Shown here: positions 7,362-16,226 of the stretch, piece by piece
Numbering within the stretch: position 1 is the stretch's first letter
Layout of the letters: the number at the start of each line of letters is the position of its first letter
NCBI RefSeq assembly: GCF_017942225.1
Contig: NZ_JAGKSD010000021.1
Span: 1 to 37,559 of the forward strand
Direction of reading: 5' to 3'
Length of the DNA: 37,559 nt
DNA from: Corynebacterium sp. Marseille-P3884
GTDB taxonomy: Bacteria > Actinomycetota > Actinomycetes > Mycobacteriales > Mycobacteriaceae
The notes under the pieces: generated by a model
The model's input: the letters and a program-made list of their open reading frames with translations, nothing else
Databases searched by the model: none
Told to the model about the DNA's origin: nothing
Made by a program: the position numbers and the translations under genes

Positions 7362-7665
7362 GCGGCTCAGCGTATCGGTTCAGCGCATCGAGGTGGCCCT
7401 CGAGGGCCTTCTCCCCTGACTTGGTGAGGGTGACCCACACCGTGTCTTTCGCACGAGTTGACCCGTATTCGCGGAACCTGGAGACGTAGCCGTGCTCCTC
7501 TAAGACGCCGAGCTGCTTGGACAGGGTTGCATCCGACAGATCAGTGATATCCCGCAGCCGCGAGAACTTCATTTCGCGGCGCGTCGTGCCTTCCGTCGCA
7601 CCGCCAGCGCGCAGCGCCGCACAGATCTTCAGGCGGTTGAGGGGATGAATGACTGGGTCGATCAA
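7336..7665 (-). CDS. Small winged-helix transcriptional regulator
   Basis: The protein of 109 residues is a single winged-helix domain of the type found in COG1846/HTH_34 regulators: HPLNRLKICAAL, recognition region LRDITDLSDATLSKQLGVLE, then the wing GYVSRFREYGSTRAKDTVWV and the end TLTKSGEKALEGHL. It resembles MarR-like proteins without an obvious ligand-binding extension. I place the start at TTG 7665, giving MIDPVIHPLN, because GGAGG lies 8 nt upstream and the codon overlaps the stop of the membrane-protein gene (TTGA). The frame remains open further upstream but that part lies within the preceding gene and is Arg-rich. It is likely co-translated with its membrane partner; its targets are unknown. 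Confidence 0.85.
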   Translation of the reverse strand: MIDPVIHPLNRLKICAALRAGGATEGTTRREMKFSRLRDITDLSDATLSKQLGVLEEHGYVSRFREYGSTRAKDTVWVTLTKSGEKALEGHLDALNRYAEPHDETDQDS

Positions 7666-8099
7666 TGGTACTTCCTCCACGACAGGCCGTAGACCGCGGT
7701 CATCGCTGCGGCGGCAATGATTCCCACGACGATGCCGACCGTTGTGTTCCCGTCCGGGTAGTGGTCGGCGTAGACCTGCATTCCGATATACGCGATCGTG
7801 TAGAGCACCATGAACGACAGGAACCGCTTCCAGCTCCACGAATTCTCTTCTTGCTGCACGTCCTGCTTCATCGCGGTGCGGACAGTCCGCTTACTGCCAG
7901 ACTCAAGCACAATCATGAGAACCAGCGAAACGAGAATGACAAGCAGTCCCCATACGTATCCGGCCATCATGATGCCTACACCGAGACCGAAGGTCAGCCC
8001 CACGGCAGTCACCATGCCCCACGGGACAGGCACCTGCGCGGCGCGCGCCTCAATATCGCGGACGGCCGCGAGCGATTCATTCACCTCTGTCACATTCAT
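7662..8099 (-). CDS. Small integral membrane protein paired with the regulator
   Basis: The protein of 145 residues starts MNVTEVNESLAAVRDIEARA, a soluble N-terminal segment, then has two membrane segments (about VPWGMVTAVGLTFGLGVGIM and VWGLLVILVSLVLMIVL), a charged loop with KRTVRTAMKQD, and two further segments before a basic C-terminus SWRKYH. The start ATG at 8097-8099 follows GGGAG; an alternative in-frame ATG lies ten codons upstream. Its stop overlaps the regulator start by the TTGA arrangement. Small four-helix proteins encoded with a winged-helix regulator of this kind are widespread in actinobacteria and of unknown function. The promoter region shared with the DUF1906 gene contains repeated TTTCCA motifs. 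Confidence 0.8.
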   Translation of the reverse strand: MNVTEVNESLAAVRDIEARAAQVPVPWGMVTAVGLTFGLGVGIMMAGYVWGLLVILVSLVLMIVLESGSKRTVRTAMKQDVQQEENSWSWKRFLSFMVLYTIAYIGMQVYADHYPDGNTTVGIVVGIIAAAAMTAVYGLSWRKYH

Positions 8100-8108
8100 T
8101 GCATCTCC

Positions 8109-8164
8109 CTTGTTTTCCACATAAGAAAGCATGACACTTTCCAATCGAGAAAACAAGTGGAAAA
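8109..8164. promoter_or_regulatory. Inverted and repeated TTTCCA operator-like cluster
   Basis: TTTTCCAC at 8113-8120 and GTGGAAAA at 8157-8164 form a perfect inverted repeat. CTTGTTTTC at 8109-8117 and GAAAACAAG at 8149-8157 form another. A further TTTCCA lies at 8138-8143. The cluster sits in the 122 bp between divergent genes, next to the gene of a winged-helix regulator, and is a good candidate operator for that protein. Confidence 0.45.
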
Positions 8165-8221
8165 TTGAGACTCAGACGTTTGTGCTGGCCACTTGTTATT
8201 CATGTTGCTAATGTTTCGATT

Positions 8222-9196
8222 GTGACTACTAATGATTTCTCCCGTCGCCGCTTCCTGAGCCGTGCCTCCGCCCTTGCCGTCCTCGGCGTCGCCGGCGCCG
8301 CCGGAGTCTCTCGCATCCCGTCCGCCGACGCCCAGAACCGTCAACCCATCGGCACCGTCCTCGACTACGCCGCCGGAATCCCGTCCGGCCGCGCCATCAA
8401 GGCCGCTGGCCACATGGGTGCCGTCCGCTACGTCTCCCAGCCACGACCCGACTCCGTGAGCTGGATGAAGGCAAAGCCGGTGCGCATCGCTGAGACCCGG
8501 GATTTCGCCGCCAACGGGTTGTTCACCGCCTCCGTCTACCAGTTCGGCCGCGCCCAGACCGCCGACTGGCTGATGGGCGCCGCTGGTGCAGCGGTCCACG
8601 CCCCGCAGGCGATCCAGCTCCACCGCGCAGCCGGCGGCCCGAACGGCAAACCGATCTACGTCGCCATCGACGACAACCCCACGCGCACGCAGTACACCAA
8701 CCAGATCCGCCCGTACCTGCGCGCGTTCCAGGCCGCATTGTCTGCGGCCGGTTTGAAGACCGGCGTGTACGGCAACTACAACGTCATCCAGTGGTGCGTG
8801 GAGGACGGCATTGCCTCCTACTTCTGGCAGCACGACTGGGGCTCCGGTGGAAAGCTCCACCCGCGCGCGAATATTCACCAGAAGGCCAAGTGGCAGAAGC
8901 ACATCGAGGGCCACCTGTGCGATATCAACAACGTCTACACCACCGATTGGGGCCAGTGGCAGCCCGGCCGAGCCAGTGCCCCTGCCCCAGCACCGGCAGC
9001 GCCAGCGAAGCCGCAGCCTCAGCCGGCACCTGGACCTGCACCCGCTTACCGGATCCCGGAGAACTCCTCGGTGCCGGACTTCTCCTCCAACCCCACTCCG
9101 CAGGGCATGTCCTCGGAGGCGCAGAATTTCGCCCGCAATATCAAGCCGGAGGACCTCAGAAACGCCGCGGAATTCGCGCGCCAGTTCATCAAGTAG
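8222..9196 (+). CDS. Tat-exported DUF1906 (glycoside-hydrolase-like) protein
   Basis: The protein of 324 residues begins at GTG 8222 with a twin-arginine signal: SRRRFLSRASALAVLGVAGA, and a likely cleavage after ADA at residue 37. The next 220 residues match the DUF1906 fold known from M. tuberculosis Rv2525c, a TIM-barrel related to cell-wall glycoside hydrolases: GTVLDYAAGIPSGRAIKAAG, MGAVRYVSQP, PIYVAIDDNPT, GVYGNYNVI, ASYFWQHDWGSG. The acidic residue in YVAIDD is a candidate active-site residue. A Pro/Ala-rich linker and a 60-residue tail follow. The frame extends 19 codons further upstream, but that would bury the Tat motif. Probably acts on, or binds, envelope polysaccharide; substrate unknown. 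Confidence 0.85.
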   Translation: MTTNDFSRRRFLSRASALAVLGVAGAAGVSRIPSADAQNRQPIGTVLDYAAGIPSGRAIKAAGHMGAVRYVSQPRPDSVSWMKAKPVRIAETRDFAANGLFTASVYQFGRAQTADWLMGAAGAAVHAPQAIQLHRAAGGPNGKPIYVAIDDNPTRTQYTNQIRPYLRAFQAALSAAGLKTGVYGNYNVIQWCVEDGIASYFWQHDWGSGGKLHPRANIHQKAKWQKHIEGHLCDINNVYTTDWGQWQPGRASAPAPAPAAPAKPQPQPAPGPAPAYRIPENSSVPDFSSNPTPQGMSSEAQNFARNIKPEDLRNAAEFARQFIK

Positions 9197-9220
9197 TCAG
9201 CAATGGCATAGGCCAAAGCT

Positions 9221-9254
9221 AAACCCAGCTATCTGGTTCCAGATAGCTGGGTTT
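9221..9254. terminator. Bidirectional terminator between convergent genes
   Basis: AAACCCAGCTATCTGG at 9221-9236 and its exact complement at 9239-9254 form a perfect 16 bp inverted repeat with two unpaired bases between. A-rich and T-rich ends flank it on each strand. It separates the DUF1906 gene from the aldo/keto reductase gene. Confidence 0.85.
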
Positions 9255-9298
9255 GCGGGCCGAGGGGCGAGGAGGCAGACGCAGCTGTCAGCGAATGC

Positions 9299-10135
9299 CT
9301 AACCCGGGAACTCCCGCGGATCCTTGGACTGGCGATGCCCCTGAACGCGGTCGAGGCGGACGACCTCGTCATCGCTGAGCGCGACGGAAAGGGCGCCGTA
9401 GTTCTCCGCCAGACGCTCCGGGTTGGCCGTCTTCGGGATGACGGAGATGCCGTGGGCCAGCAGGTGTGCCAGGGCGACCTGACCCGGGGTGGCGTCGTGG
9501 GCCTCGGCGATCTCGGTGATGGCGGGGTCACTGAGGATCTCTCCCCTGCCCAGCGGAGCCCAGGCCTCGGTGAGGATGCTGTGCTTCGCGTGGTGCTCCC
9601 GCAGCTGGGGCTGCGTGAAGCCGGTATGGAGCTCCACCTGGTTGACCGCGGGGGCGGTGCCGGTGGCGTCGATGATCTCGTCGAGGGTCTCTTCGTAGAA
9701 ATTCGCTACACCGACGGAGACGAGGTCGCTGCGGTCGCGGACATCGATCAGCGCGCGGTAGGCATCGACGAATGTGCCGTTTTGTGGCCACGGCCAGTGC
9801 ACCATGAACAGATCCAGATAGTCGAGACCCAGGCGCTTGAGGGATTCGCCGAAGGCCTCGGCCGCGCGGGGCTGATCGTCGTTCCAGACCTTCGAGGTGA
9901 CGAAGAGTTCTTCGCGGGTGACGTCGCCGGCGCGGATAGCGTCGATAAGCGCTTGCCCCACGGCTTCCTCGTTGCCATACAAGGAAGCGGTGTCGAAGTG
10001 GCGGTAACCGAGCTCGATCGCCCGGCGGATGAGCGCGACCGTGTCGGATGCGGGGCCGTCGAGCTTGTACGTTCCCAGCCCCAGCCGCGGCATGGAGGCG
10101 CCGCTGTTCAGCTCAAAGAACTCAGCGCCTGCCAT
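9299..10135 (-). CDS. Aldo/keto reductase
   Basis: The protein of 278 residues is an NADPH-dependent AKR of the 2,5-diketo-gluconate reductase type. The catalytic tetrad is visible as Asp48 (RHFDTASLYGNE), Tyr53, Lys82 (VTSKVWND) and His113 (MVHWPWP). The cofactor-binding end is VIPKTANPERLAENYGAL. The substrate cannot be told from sequence; family members reduce small aldehydes and methylglyoxal. The ATG at 10133-10135 directly follows the TAA of fkbA with no gap, so the two genes are translationally linked. Confidence 0.92.
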   Translation of the reverse strand: MAGAEFFELNSGASMPRLGLGTYKLDGPASDTVALIRRAIELGYRHFDTASLYGNEEAVGQALIDAIRAGDVTREELFVTSKVWNDDQPRAAEAFGESLKRLGLDYLDLFMVHWPWPQNGTFVDAYRALIDVRDRSDLVSVGVANFYEETLDEIIDATGTAPAVNQVELHTGFTQPQLREHHAKHSILTEAWAPLGRGEILSDPAITEIAEAHDATPGQVALAHLLAHGISVIPKTANPERLAENYGALSVALSDDEVVRLDRVQGHRQSKDPREFPG

Positions 10136-10495
10136 TTAGTTCGCCTCGAGCAAGTCGATGACGAACACGAGGGTGCGGCCGGACAGCGGGTGACCGCCAC
10201 CTGCCGGGCCGTAGGCCTTCTCCGGCGGAATGGTCAGCTGGCGGCGGCCGCCGACCTTCATGCCCGGGATGCCGTCCTGCCAGCCTTCGATGAGGCCAGC
10301 GAGCGGGAATTCTGCTGCTTCGCCGCGGTCCCAGGAGCTGTCGAATTCGTCGCCAGTCTGGTAATCCACGCCCAAGTAGTGGACCTTGACCATGCCACCG
10401 GCTTGTGCTTCCTCACCCTCACCGATGACGATGTCTTCGATCACGAGGTCAGTCGGAGCCGGCTCATTCGAGACGTTGATGGTCGGCTTGTCCAT
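10136..10495 (-). CDS. fkbA: FKBP-type peptidyl-prolyl isomerase
   Basis: The protein of 119 residues is a single cytoplasmic FKBP domain that catalyses cis-trans isomerisation of prolyl bonds. Motifs include VKVHYLGVDYQTGDEFDSSW, PLAGLIEGWQDGIPGMKVGG, RRQLTIPPEKAYGP and LVFVIDLLEAN. I chose the ATG at 10495 (MDKPTINV) because AAGGAG lies at the right distance; an upstream in-frame ATG would add 18 residues unlike the family. The gene lies downstream of gltA on the same strand, as in C. glutamicum, with two hairpins between them. Confidence 0.93.
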   Translation of the reverse strand: MDKPTINVSNEPAPTDLVIEDIVIGEGEEAQAGGMVKVHYLGVDYQTGDEFDSSWDRGEAAEFPLAGLIEGWQDGIPGMKVGGRRQLTIPPEKAYGPAGGGHPLSGRTLVFVIDLLEAN

Positions 10496-10577
10496 AAAAG
10501 ATTCTCCTTGACATTCGGGGCTGCACGCATGGCTGCGCTGGGCTTCCATACGAAAATGCGACCCCGCCGAAAAGATT

Positions 10578-10599
10578 ACCGGCCCATTATAGGCCCGGT
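10578..10599 (-). terminator. Hairpin with T-run between gltA and fkbA
   Basis: On the minus strand ACCGGGCC and GGCCGGT-type arms close over a TATAAT loop, followed by AATCTTTT. One G-G mismatch interrupts the stem. It fits a second, more complete terminator for gltA just ahead of the fkbA promoter. Confidence 0.5.
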
Positions 10600-10631
10600 T
10601 TCTTCAATCAGCGGAATCGCATTGAGGTGCA

Positions 10632-10652
10632 GGCGGCGCGTTTCGCACCGCC
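10632..10652 (-). terminator. Hairpin directly after gltA
   Basis: On the minus strand GGCGGTGCG, loop AAA, and CGCGCCGCC pair over 9 bp with a single G-U. It begins 11 bp after the gltA stop. No T-run follows, so it may serve as a pause or mRNA-stabilising stem rather than a full terminator. Confidence 0.5.
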
Positions 10653-10663
10653 TTAAAAGCGTA

Positions 10664-11959
10664 TTAACGCTGGTCGCGCGGAACGAACTCGCGCTGCGTC
10701 TCGCCGGTGTAAATCTGGCGCGGACGGTTGATCTTGGAGTTCATCGCGAGCTGCTCGCGGTAGTGAGCAATCCAGCCCGGCAGGCGGCCGATGGCGAACA
10801 GGACGGTGAAGAAGTCCGTCGGGAAGCCCATCGCGCGGTAGATCAGACCGGTGTAGAAGTCCACGTTCGGGTACAGCTTACGCTCGATGAAGTAGTCATC
10901 GTTGAGGGCGATCTCCTCGAGCTCCATCGCCAGGTCGAGCAGGCTGTCGCCGCCCAAGTGCTGCAGCACCTCGTGAGCGGACTCCTTGACGATCGCGGCG
11001 CGCGGGTCGTAGTTCTTGTACACGCGGTGGCCGAAGCCCATCAGGCGAACGCCCTTTTCCTTGTTCTTCACGCGGTTCATGAAGTCGGACGCGTCGCCGC
11101 CGTTGTTGTTCTGGATGTCCTCGAGCATCTCCAGCACTGCCTGGTTCGCACCGCCGTGCAGCGGACCTGCCAGTGCGTTGATGCCGCCGGCGATGGAGAC
11201 GAACATATTCGCCTGCGCAGAACCGATCATGCGGACCGTGGAGGTGGAGCAGTTCTGCTCGTGGTCGGCGTGCAGAATGAGCAGCTTGTCCAGAGCCTTG
11301 ACCACAACCGGGTCGACCTCGTACGGCTCGGTCGGGTAACCGAACATCATGCGCAGGAAGTTCTCGCGCGGGTTCAGAGCGTTGTTCGGGTACATGTACG
11401 GCTTGCCCTGGGAAGCGCGGTAGGCGTACGCCGCCAGCATCGGCACCTTGGCCATCAGGCGGACGGTGGCCTTATCCAGCTGCTCTTCGTTCAGCGGGTC
11501 CAGCTGGTCCTGGTAGTAGGCGGAGAGGATGTTCACCGAGGAAGCGAGCACTGCCATCGGGTGCGCATCGCGCGGGAAGACGTTGAAAGCGGCCTTGAAG
11601 TCCTCGTCCAGCAGGGTGTGGTGGCGGATCTCGGAGTTGAACTTCTCCAGCTCGTCCGCCTTCGGCAGCTCACCGTTGATGAGCAGGTAGGAGACCTCGT
11701 TGAAGGTGGCCTTGTTCGCCAGGTCGGCGATGTCGTAGCCGCGGTAGCGCAGAATGCCTGCGTCACCGTCGATATAGGTGATCTTGGACTCAGTCGAACC
11801 GGTGGAGACATACCCCGGATCGAAGGTGACTAGGCCGGTCTCGCCTAGGAGGTTGCCTAGGACGAAGCCGTCGTTGCCCTCGGAGGCACGGATGAAGTCC
11901 ATCTCGTACTCGCCGCCGGGGTAATGCAGTACCGCTTTGTCCTGATTCTCAGAAGCCAC
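10664..11959 (-). CDS. gltA: Citrate synthase
   Basis: GltA condenses acetyl-CoA with oxaloacetate at the entry of the TCA cycle. The 431-residue protein matches the length of the type II bacterial enzyme. Catalytic residues are His268 in GPLHGGANQAV, His311 in GFGHRVYKNYDPRA and Asp367 in YPNVDFYTG. The start is GTG at 11957-11959 (MASENQDKAV) behind AAAGG. In C. glutamicum gltA is monocistronic and controlled by carbon regulators; here a 276 bp divergent region separates it from serC. Confidence 0.97.
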   Translation of the reverse strand: MASENQDKAVLHYPGGEYEMDFIRASEGNDGFVLGNLLGETGLVTFDPGYVSTGSTESKITYIDGDAGILRYRGYDIADLANKATFNEVSYLLINGELPKADELEKFNSEIRHHTLLDEDFKAAFNVFPRDAHPMAVLASSVNILSAYYQDQLDPLNEEQLDKATVRLMAKVPMLAAYAYRASQGKPYMYPNNALNPRENFLRMMFGYPTEPYEVDPVVVKALDKLLILHADHEQNCSTSTVRMIGSAQANMFVSIAGGINALAGPLHGGANQAVLEMLEDIQNNNGGDASDFMNRVKNKEKGVRLMGFGHRVYKNYDPRAAIVKESAHEVLQHLGGDSLLDLAMELEEIALNDDYFIERKLYPNVDFYTGLIYRAMGFPTDFFTVLFAIGRLPGWIAHYREQLAMNSKINRPRQIYTGETQREFVPRDQR

Positions 11960-12085
11960 AGTGAACCTTTCGCAGAGTCGTTGGGCGGTGCGTGCCCGGC
12001 TACAGCGCTATCTCCGTATAAAGCGGAAGACGGCTGCACACATAAGCATGCACCGAAATTGACATGAGACAACTCTATCAGCAGA

Positions 12086-12101
12086 TGTGATTACCGCGAC
12101 A
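12086..12101. promoter_or_regulatory. Possible GlxR (CRP-type) half-conserved site
   Basis: TGTGATTACCGCGACA keeps the left half of the TGTGA-N6-TCACA palindrome exactly and three of five bases on the right. It lies about 127 bp upstream of gltA, a gene known to be a GlxR target in C. glutamicum. The match is weak on its own. I see no other clear element in the rest of the 11960-12235 intergenic region. Confidence 0.25.
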
Positions 12102-12226
12102 CTGTTTTGTCCGCACACGACTTGCCACAGCTACAGCCCTCCGCCAATCCGGCCGCATAATTCCACCTGACGGGAGTGCCGTTTCAGTTATTGTGAACGG
12201 AATAGAAGTTTTAAAGCGATAGTTAA

Positions 12227-13366
<1,140 letters not shown>

Positions 13367-13431
13367 CCGGGTTCAGGGCCTTTCATCGGTTAAAGTGTGT
13401 CAGTGAATGACACCGGTGTAAGGAGTTGTGG

Positions 13432-14529
13432 ATGCGCGAGCTCTTTGTAGTTGCAGAAGAATCGACGGATACCGTCTGGGTGCTGCGCACCGAGGACGGC
13501 GAGCGATTCCGCATCCCCCGCGCTGATCTCCGCGAGGTAGGCGAGCCGGATCCCGTCCTGTTCGACGCCGAGCGCGATTACACCGACGCCTTCGATAATT
13601 CCGCCGAAGAGTACGAGCTCGTCGATGCCGAGCTTGTCGACGAACCGTCGCGCCCCACCTTCACCGTCTATTCCAGCGACGACGAACCGGAAGCGCCCGA
13701 CACGATCGACACAACAGAAGTAGCCGAAGAAACCGAAGAACCAGCAGCATCTGCAGAGCTCGCAGAGCCAGCTGAACCAGCAGAACCCGCAGAGCCGGTG
13801 CGCACCCCGGTCGAGCCGGATCCGCTGTTCGCCACTCCCCTGTCTATGCGTCCGAATGAGATTCAGGCCCGCATCCGTGCGGGCGCGGACGCGGCCGCAC
13901 TGGCCGAGGAGATGGGCGTGGCTGAAAGCCGCATCGAACCGTACGCGCACCCGGTCCTGCTGGAGCGCGCGCAGGTCGCGGAAGCCGCCAAGCAGTCCCA
14001 CCCGGTCCGTGATGACGGCACTGCCCCGGACACGCTCTTCGAAGTCCTCGCGCTCGCTTTCGCGGCGCGCGGCCATGTCCTGTCCGAGGCCCACTGGGAT
14101 GCCGTGCGCGAAGCAGGTGAACCGTGGGTCGTGCGCGTGACGTGGAAGGCCGGCTTGCAGGAGCACAGCGCGGAATGGTTCTTCCGTCGCTCCATGGGCA
14201 GCCCCGCCACCACCGAGCCGCGTGACCCGGTCGCAGCGGATCTCATCGACCCCTCGTTTGCCCAGCCGGTACGCTCCCTGTCCGCGCACACGGCATACGA
14301 GCCGGAGCCGGAGTACGTGGAAGACGAGGCGTACCCTCAGGACAATATCCCGCACGAAGAAGAGAACCTGTCCGTCACCCAGACCCAGCCGAATGAGTTC
14401 GCGGAAGGTGATTTCCTCCAGAATCCGGAGCCGGAGGAGAAACCGCAGAAGCGCCGCCGCAAGGCTGTCACCCCGCACTGGGAAGACGTGCTCTTGGGCG
14501 TGCGCACCAATACCAAGCGGCCGAAGTAG
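13432..14529 (+). CDS. sepH: Septation protein SepH (DUF3071)
   Basis: SepH is an actinobacterial cell-division regulator that binds FtsZ and promotes its assembly. The 365-residue protein starts MRELFVVAEESTDTVWVLR, the DUF3071 signature, at an ATG 6-7 nt after AAGGAG; a TTG two codons upstream is less likely. An acidic linker with repeated AEPAEP units separates this from a helix-turn-helix region with MRPNEIQARIRAG, ADAAALAEEMGVAESRIEPY and HPVLLERAQVAEAA. The middle third ends with VRVTWKAGLQEHSAEWFFR, and the acidic, disordered C-terminal part closes with a basic KRRRKAVTPHWEDVLLG motif. M. tuberculosis Rv0883c lies next to serC in the same way. Confidence 0.92.
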   Translation: MRELFVVAEESTDTVWVLRTEDGERFRIPRADLREVGEPDPVLFDAERDYTDAFDNSAEEYELVDAELVDEPSRPTFTVYSSDDEPEAPDTIDTTEVAEETEEPAASAELAEPAEPAEPAEPVRTPVEPDPLFATPLSMRPNEIQARIRAGADAAALAEEMGVAESRIEPYAHPVLLERAQVAEAAKQSHPVRDDGTAPDTLFEVLALAFAARGHVLSEAHWDAVREAGEPWVVRVTWKAGLQEHSAEWFFRRSMGSPATTEPRDPVAADLIDPSFAQPVRSLSAHTAYEPEPEYVEDEAYPQDNIPHEEENLSVTQTQPNEFAEGDFLQNPEPEEKPQKRRRKAVTPHWEDVLLGVRTNTKRPK

Positions 14530-14548
14530 AGCTGGGTAGGAACGCGCA

Positions 14549-15400
14549 ATGAGCTATCCCGCAGTGGTGACATTCTGGTACGTCGGCACCGCCAACCCTG
14601 CGGCGGTGCTCGAGGCGGAGCCGAAAGCCGACCGGGGCTTCGGCCGCAAACTCTTGTCCCAGCTCAATCCCCGGTGGCCGATCACGCCGATCGGGCAGTT
14701 CCCGTTGAACCGTTCCACGAAACCATCAAGGGCAGAGTTCTATATCGCCGGTTATCCGGGCGTGGCTGTGCTGCAGACTTTCGTGGAGGACTGCGGAAAG
14801 CTCTCGGACATCTCCCCTGACCTGCTCGCTGCAGTCCCCGCGGATGATGTGTTCGTCTTCGCGGAGGGCACCGGCGACGGTGCTGGTTTCGGCGGCTTCG
14901 CGCACTTCCACGGTGAGGAGGTCTCCCGCAGTCTGTGCGCCACGCGCACCGCTTTGATGGAGGATCTCGGCCTGCCGGAGCCTTTCGAGGCGCCCTATTG
15001 GGCGGGCGAGCGCGCTGAACAAATCGGCGGTATTTCGCTGCCTTTCGAACCGGTAGATCTCATGCACGCCGCGGAGACCGCGTGGCTCGGGGTCGATGTC
15101 TCCCCGGACGGCCCCGATATCAATGTGGTGGGCTATGCCGTCGACGGTCGCCCGGAACCGAAGGTGGAGCCGCGCAAACCGGAGACCAAAAATGTCGCGG
15201 AGGTCGCTGCGAAATTCTCGAGCCCGAGCGCGGACTACGACGATTATGAGGAGACCGCTGACGACGAGCAAGGCGGCGAATTCGCTCAGTTCGCCGATGC
15301 CTCAGCCGCGGCAGCCCGCCGGATTGGACGAGGTCTGAAGCGCCGCTGGCGCGACCTCAAGGACGCCGTGGTGGAACGGATCCGTCACTCAGACCGCTGA
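14549..15400 (+). CDS. DUF6928-like protein of unknown function
   Basis: The protein of 283 residues appears cytoplasmic, with no signal peptide or membrane helix. Segments TFWYVGTANPAAVLEAEP, ITPIGQFPLN, YIAGYPGVAVLQTFVED and especially PFEAPYWAGERAEQIGG followed by LPFEPVDL resemble the DUF6928 family of actinobacteria, whose role is unknown. The final 60 residues are acidic then strongly basic (GRGLKRRWRDLKDAVVERIR), which could form an amphipathic or nucleic-acid-binding helix. It follows sepH by 19 bp with TAGGAA before the ATG, and its 3' end overlaps the convergent SpoU methyltransferase gene by 16 bp. Confidence 0.75.
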   Translation: MSYPAVVTFWYVGTANPAAVLEAEPKADRGFGRKLLSQLNPRWPITPIGQFPLNRSTKPSRAEFYIAGYPGVAVLQTFVEDCGKLSDISPDLLAAVPADDVFVFAEGTGDGAGFGGFAHFHGEEVSRSLCATRTALMEDLGLPEPFEAPYWAGERAEQIGGISLPFEPVDLMHAAETAWLGVDVSPDGPDINVVGYAVDGRPEPKVEPRKPETKNVAEVAAKFSSPSADYDDYEETADDEQGGEFAQFADASAAAARRIGRGLKRRWRDLKDAVVERIRHSDR

Positions 15401-16221
15401 AAGCTCAACGACCGGTCGCGCTCGTAGAACGCGATCGCGGCGGAGGTGGCCACGTTCAGCGAGTCGGTGCCATTCGCCATGGGGATGCGGGCACGGATAT
15501 CAGTGGCACGCATGGCGTGCTCCGTCAGTCCGGGGCCCTCGCCGCCGACGAGGAGGGCGACTTTCTCATAGGGGGCGCCGGTGTCGTCGATAAGCGCGTT
15601 GGCGAGATGCTCGGCCTTGTCGTCGGGGGTGAGCGACACTAGGCGGAAGCCCGCTTCGCGCAGTTGCTCAAGCGAGCGCTGCCAGGTGGTCACCGTGCCC
15701 TCGAGGTGCGCGAACGGCAGGCGCAGCACATGCCCCATAGACACGCGCACGCTGCGGCGGTACAGCGGATCTGCCGTGCCAGCGCCGAGCAGCACGCCGT
15801 CGACGCCCATTCCTGCGGCATTGCGGAAGATCGCGCCGATATTCTCGTGATCACCGACGCCTTCGAGCACGACAAGGGTGCGTGAATCAAGGAGCTTATC
15901 GACGTCGCGTTCCGGCGCGCGGTCCGCCACCGCGATGATTCCGCGGTGCATGTCGTACCCAGCGACCTCGGCGAGCAGCTCGCGGGTGACCACGTAGACG
16001 GGAACGTCGATAGGCGGCAAGCCTTCTTCCTCGCGCTGGGCGAAGAATGTGTTGAGCTTCTTCTCAAAGCCGACGACGCAGCGCAGCGGGTAGCGCGAAT
16101 CGATCACGCGCCCGCCGACGAGCGGTCCTTCCCCGAAAACGAGGCCTTTCGCGTTGTCCATGGTTTTGAGATCGCGGACATCGTCGAGACGCGGATCGGC
16201 AGGATCGGTGATGTGAATCAT
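15385..16221 (-). CDS. SpoU/TrmH-family RNA 2'-O-methyltransferase
   Basis: The protein of 278 residues carries an N-terminal substrate-binding domain and a C-terminal SPOUT knot domain. The three SpoU motifs are visible: ENIGAIFRNAAGMGVDGVLL, ALLVGGEGPGLTEHAM and RIPMANGTDSLNVATSAAI. The catalytic Arg is in motif 1 (FRN) and the deep knot binds S-adenosylmethionine. It probably methylates rRNA or tRNA; the target cannot be read from sequence. The ATG at 16219-16221 (MIHITDPADP) lies 5 bp after the stop of the NCS2 permease gene, so the pair is an operon; longer starts would extend into that gene. M. tuberculosis Rv0881 is a likely counterpart. Confidence 0.9.
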   Translation of the reverse strand: MIHITDPADPRLDDVRDLKTMDNAKGLVFGEGPLVGGRVIDSRYPLRCVVGFEKKLNTFFAQREEEGLPPIDVPVYVVTRELLAEVAGYDMHRGIIAVADRAPERDVDKLLDSRTLVVLEGVGDHENIGAIFRNAAGMGVDGVLLGAGTADPLYRRSVRVSMGHVLRLPFAHLEGTVTTWQRSLEQLREAGFRLVSLTPDDKAEHLANALIDDTGAPYEKVALLVGGEGPGLTEHAMRATDIRARIPMANGTDSLNVATSAAIAFYERDRSLSFQRSE

Positions 16222-16226
16222 GGCGG

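Noticed and set aside
9335..11833. An 832-codon plus-strand frame spanning the aldo/keto reductase, fkbA and gltA
   Set aside because: It is the mirror of three conserved genes and crosses two terminators; no domain or start signal supports it.
13730..13800. Repeated GAGCCAGCTGAACCAGC-like units as a possible CRISPR or minisatellite
   Set aside because: They encode the AEPAEPAEP linker of SepH in frame. There are no spacers, and no CRISPR array is present anywhere in the window.
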